From positions 1 to 6,800 of the forward strand of contig CANQDN010000070.1 of NCBI GenBank assembly GCA_947593275.1: a stretch of DNA of 6,800 nucleotides, given 5' to 3'. The notes beneath the pieces were generated by a model. The model saw only the letters and a program-made list of their open reading frames with translations. It ran no database searches and had not been told where the DNA came from. The stretch is from an uncultured Bacilli bacterium (lineage in GTDB: Bacteria > Bacillota_I > Bacilli_A > RF39 > UBA660). Shown here in pieces: positions 4,801 through 6,800 of the stretch. Made by a program: the position numbers and the translations under genes. The stretch's first letter is position 1, and every line of letters starts with the position of its first letter.

Positions 4801-5710
4801 TGTTATGAAAGAGGAAGCTATAGATGCTTTAAATCTTCAAGAATGTGGAGTATATGTAGATGCCACACTAGGATATGCTGGCCACAGTAAAGAAATTTTA
4901 AAAAGAATAAAAAAGGGCTTTCTTTTCGCCTTTGATGCGGATACCCAAGCTTTAGAGTATTCGCATCAAGAACTTATTGGTATTGGCTCTAATTTTAAGT
5001 TAATTCATAGTAATTTTATTAATTTAAAAGAAGAGTTAATAAAAAATAATTGTAAGATGGTAGATGGATTCTTATTTGATTTAGGATTATCTAGTCCAGA
5101 GATTGATGATGCTACTCGAGGTTTTAGTTTTATGAATGATGCTATTTTAGATATGCGGATGGATAGAACTTCTGTTAAAGACGCTAAAATGGTCGTAAAT
5201 ACTTATTCAGAAGAATTACTTACTAATCTATTTTATAAGTATGCTGAAGAACCACGAAGTAAAGAAATAGCAAGTGCCATTATTAAGTATCGGAAAAATA
5301 AAGAAATTACCCATACTTTAGAGTTAGTGGAAATTATTAAATCAAGTGTGGGAGCAAATTATTTTTACAAAAAGCATCCTGAAAGAGAGATATTTCAAGC
5401 TTTAAGAATTGAAGTAAATAATGAATTAGAAGCGATTCTAGTAGCCTTAGAAGATGCGATTAAAATGCTTAATAAAGGTGGGAGAATATGTGTTATAACT
5501 TTTCATTCTTTAGAAGATCGAATAGTTAAAAACATATTTAGAAAATATAGTGAAGTAAATGAAATATTTAAAGGCCTTCCGGATATTCCGGAGGAATATC
5601 AACCTTTAATAAAAATAATAAATAAAAAGCCTCTTGTTCCGAGCTCTAAAGAATTAGAGGAAAATACGCGGAGTAAGAGTGCTAAAATGCGAATTGTAGA
5701 AAGGATTTAA
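4790..5710 (+). CDS. rsmH: 16S rRNA (cytosine-1402 N4)-methyltransferase RsmH
   Basis: This 306-residue SAM-dependent enzyme (formerly MraW) methylates N4 of C1402 in the decoding centre of 16S rRNA. Family blocks are intact: HYSVMKEE (2-8), the SAM-binding VDATLGYAGHS (23-33), FDADTQ (48-53), FDLGLSSPEID (96-106), RGFSFMNDAILDMRMD (110-125), VITFHSLEDRIVK (235-247) and the C-terminal RSKSAKMRIVER (294-305). The length is close to the roughly 311 residues usual in Bacillus. I choose ATG 4790 because the conserved HYSV follows directly and GGAGAG (4780-4785) precedes it. In-frame upstream starts at GTG 4742 and ATG 4778 would add residues copied only from the mraZ overlap. Overlap with mraZ suggests translational coupling. 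Confidence 0.96.
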   Translation: MHYSVMKEEAIDALNLQECGVYVDATLGYAGHSKEILKRIKKGFLFAFDADTQALEYSHQELIGIGSNFKLIHSNFINLKEELIKNNCKMVDGFLFDLGLSSPEIDDATRGFSFMNDAILDMRMDRTSVKDAKMVVNTYSEELLTNLFYKYAEEPRSKEIASAIIKYRKNKEITHTLELVEIIKSSVGANYFYKKHPEREIFQALRIEVNNELEAILVALEDAIKMLNKGGRICVITFHSLEDRIVKNIFRKYSEVNEIFKGLPDIPEEYQPLIKIINKKPLVPSSKELEENTRSKSAKMRIVERI

Positions 5711-5712
5711 TT

Positions 5713-6012
5713 ATGAGAACTAAAAAAGTTAAAAGAATTAAACTCTTAAAAGGAGAAAAGTTAATGTTTTTCTTAAGTATATTATTTGGTTTTGTTATTA
5801 TGCCAGCTTCATGGGTTTATACCAAAGCTTTATTATCAGAATCAAATATTAAACTTGAACAAATTAAAAATAAAATTGATTCGCAGAATGATACTAACGA
5901 AGCTTTAGGAATGCAAATAGATGAACTTGCGAGTATAGAAAACATTCAAGATATTGCAAGTTCGAGTGGTTTGTCGTATAATAATAATAACATTAAAACA
6001 ATTACAGATTAA
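5713..6012 (+). CDS. ftsL: FtsL-like cell division protein
   Basis: The 99-residue product has a short basic cytoplasmic end (1-16, rich in Lys/Arg), one membrane span (about 17-37) and an extracytoplasmic coiled-coil-like segment (about 42-75, SNIKLEQIKNKIDSQNDTNEALGMQIDEL shortened here to its boundaries 44-72). This is the layout of FtsL/DivIC proteins, which join DivIB and activate the septal synthase. Primary sequence similarity in this family is low, so the call rests mainly on topology, size and position: rsmH two bases before, and a class B PBP 13 bases after, exactly as in Bacillus. GAAAGGA (about 5698-5704) supplies the ribosome binding site. The C-terminus, with four consecutive Asn (90-93), is probably disordered. 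Confidence 0.85.
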   Translation: MRTKKVKRIKLLKGEKLMFFLSILFGFVIMPASWVYTKALLSESNIKLEQIKNKIDSQNDTNEALGMQIDELASIENIQDIASSSGLSYNNNNIKTITD

Positions 6013-6025
6013 AAAAGGAGAAGCT

Positions 6026-6800
6026 ATGAAAAAAAAGACGAGTAAAATAAAAGTAAGCAAATTATTTATCTTAATCTTTTTTTTCGCTTTTTTAATGGTT
6101 ATTGCAAAACTGGGGATTGTTGCTTTATCAAAAGAAGTGGATGGAATAAATTTAACTTTGTTTGCCAATAATCGGAATACTCGGAAAAGAACTTTATATG
6201 CGAGTCGGGGAAATATTTATGATATTCATGGGGAAACGATTGCGAGTAATGCGAATAGTTATACTTTAATCGCGTATTTAAGTCCTTCAAGAACGACTGA
6301 TCCTAAAAATCCTAAACATGTAGTGGATAAAGAAAAAACAGCTAAAGAATTAGCGGAAGTTTTAGGGGAGAGTTATGAATACATATTAGGTCGGTTAAAT
6401 ACAGATGGGGCTTATCAAGTTGAGTTTGGAATAAATGGGAAGAATTTATCAGAAAATAAAAAAGTAGAAATAGAAGCTTTAGGTCTTCCGGGGATTGATT
6501 TTATTGAAGGAAATAAAAGGTATTATCGTAATTCTAAAATGGCTTCTTATATTATTGGCTATGCTAAAGAAAATGAAAATGGCGAAATTATTGGAGAAAT
6601 GGGAATAGAATCTTATTATAATGATATTTTAAAAGGTACTGATGGTTATACGGAATATCAAATTGATGGTGCGGGATATCAGATGGGGGAAGCAATTACG
6701 CAAGATCCAGTAAGTGGTAGTGATATATATCTTACTATTGATACTAATATTCAGCTTATTTTGGAGGATGCTGTTCATACATTAGAAGAAAATTATCATA
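6026..6800 (+). CDS. Class B penicillin-binding protein, FtsI/PBP2B type (3' end cut by window)
   Basis: The first 258 codons of a septal peptidoglycan transpeptidase are visible. A basic N-terminus and a single membrane anchor (about 12-35) are followed by the PBP dimerisation/pedestal domain. This has RGNIYDIHGETIASN (61-75), RYYRNSKMASYIIGYA (165-180) and GEMGIESYYNDILKGTDG (190-207), all class B hallmarks. The linker SGSDIYLTIDTNIQ (230-243) marks entry to the transpeptidase domain. The catalytic SxxK, SxN and KTG motifs lie beyond the window. AAAAAAGGAG (6011-6020) precedes ATG 6026. Position after ftsL favours the division PBP (pbpB/ftsI) over the sporulation paralogue SpoVD; elongation PBPs are less likely. 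PASTA domains cannot be assessed. Confidence 0.93.
   Translation, partial: MKKKTSKIKVSKLFILIFFFAFLMVIAKLGIVALSKEVDGINLTLFANNRNTRKRTLYASRGNIYDIHGETIASNANSYTLIAYLSPSRTTDPKNPKHVVDKEKTAKELAEVLGESYEYILGRLNTDGAYQVEFGINGKNLSENKKVEIEALGLPGIDFIEGNKRYYRNSKMASYIIGYAKENENGEIIGEMGIESYYNDILKGTDGYTEYQIDGAGYQMGEAITQDPVSGSDIYLTIDTNIQLILEDAVHTLEENYH

Noticed and set aside
5905..6168. Minus-strand open frame of 87 codons
   Set aside because: It is antisense to ftsL and the PBP gene. Its hydrophobic look is the complement of Lys-rich and Phe-rich codons, and it has no convincing ribosome binding site.
6099..6290. Minus-strand open frame of 63 codons
   Set aside because: It is antisense to the conserved RGNIYD region of the class B PBP and has no support of its own.
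1..6800. CRISPR arrays, insertion sequences, tRNA or rRNA genes, defence or toxin-antitoxin modules
   Set aside because: No regularly spaced long repeats, transposase motifs, tRNA-like cloverleaf or toxin-antitoxin pair was seen. The tiny peptide pair lacks an antisense RNA-like arrangement and resembles YjcZ more than a type I toxin.

Overview
The window comes from a very AT-rich, low-GC Gram-positive bacterium in the Bacilli or an early Mollicutes-like branch of Firmicutes. The support is AT-rich codon use, strong GGAGG ribosome binding sites, a PrsA-type lipoprotein, tiny transmembrane peptides resembling the Bacillus YjcZ family, and the Bacillus order mraZ-rsmH-ftsL-pbp at the right end. 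Tryptophan is read from TGG, no gene contains an in-frame TGA, and none of the nine visible stops is TGA. Species cannot be named from this sequence alone.

Layout. Positions 1-142 hold a terminator and the start region of the first gene. An HD-domain dGTPase-like triphosphohydrolase (143-1273, +) is followed by recX (1332-2087, +), which has its own promoter. A shared terminator separates recX from a convergent PrsA-like foldase lipoprotein (2113-3129, -). Divergent from it lie two genes for tiny single-span membrane peptides of 30 and 45 residues (3284-3376 and 3408-3545, +), closed by a hairpin terminator. A 194-residue protein with a membrane hairpin and no recognised family (3621-4205, +) has its own promoter and terminator. 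The division and cell wall (dcw) cluster then begins: MraZ operator boxes, mraZ (4360-4800), rsmH (4790-5710), an FtsL-like protein (5713-6012) and a class B penicillin-binding protein cut by the window end (6026-6800).

How the parts work together. The right end is one tightly packed operon (11-nt overlap, then 2-nt and 13-nt gaps). It is controlled by MraZ through three 10-bp-spaced GTGG boxes between the promoter and the mraZ start. Its products methylate 16S rRNA, build the divisome and crosslink septal peptidoglycan. PrsA proteins generally fold exported proteins, so this one could help the PBP mature, but that link is inference. The left half is nucleotide pool control and recombination control (RecX restrains RecA).

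No clearly new multi-gene system is present. The least explained parts are the tiny-peptide pair with a promoter unlike its neighbours, the 194-residue membrane protein beside the dcw cluster, an 11-bp inverted repeat over the mraZ -35 element, and a pattern of very short predicted 5' leaders.
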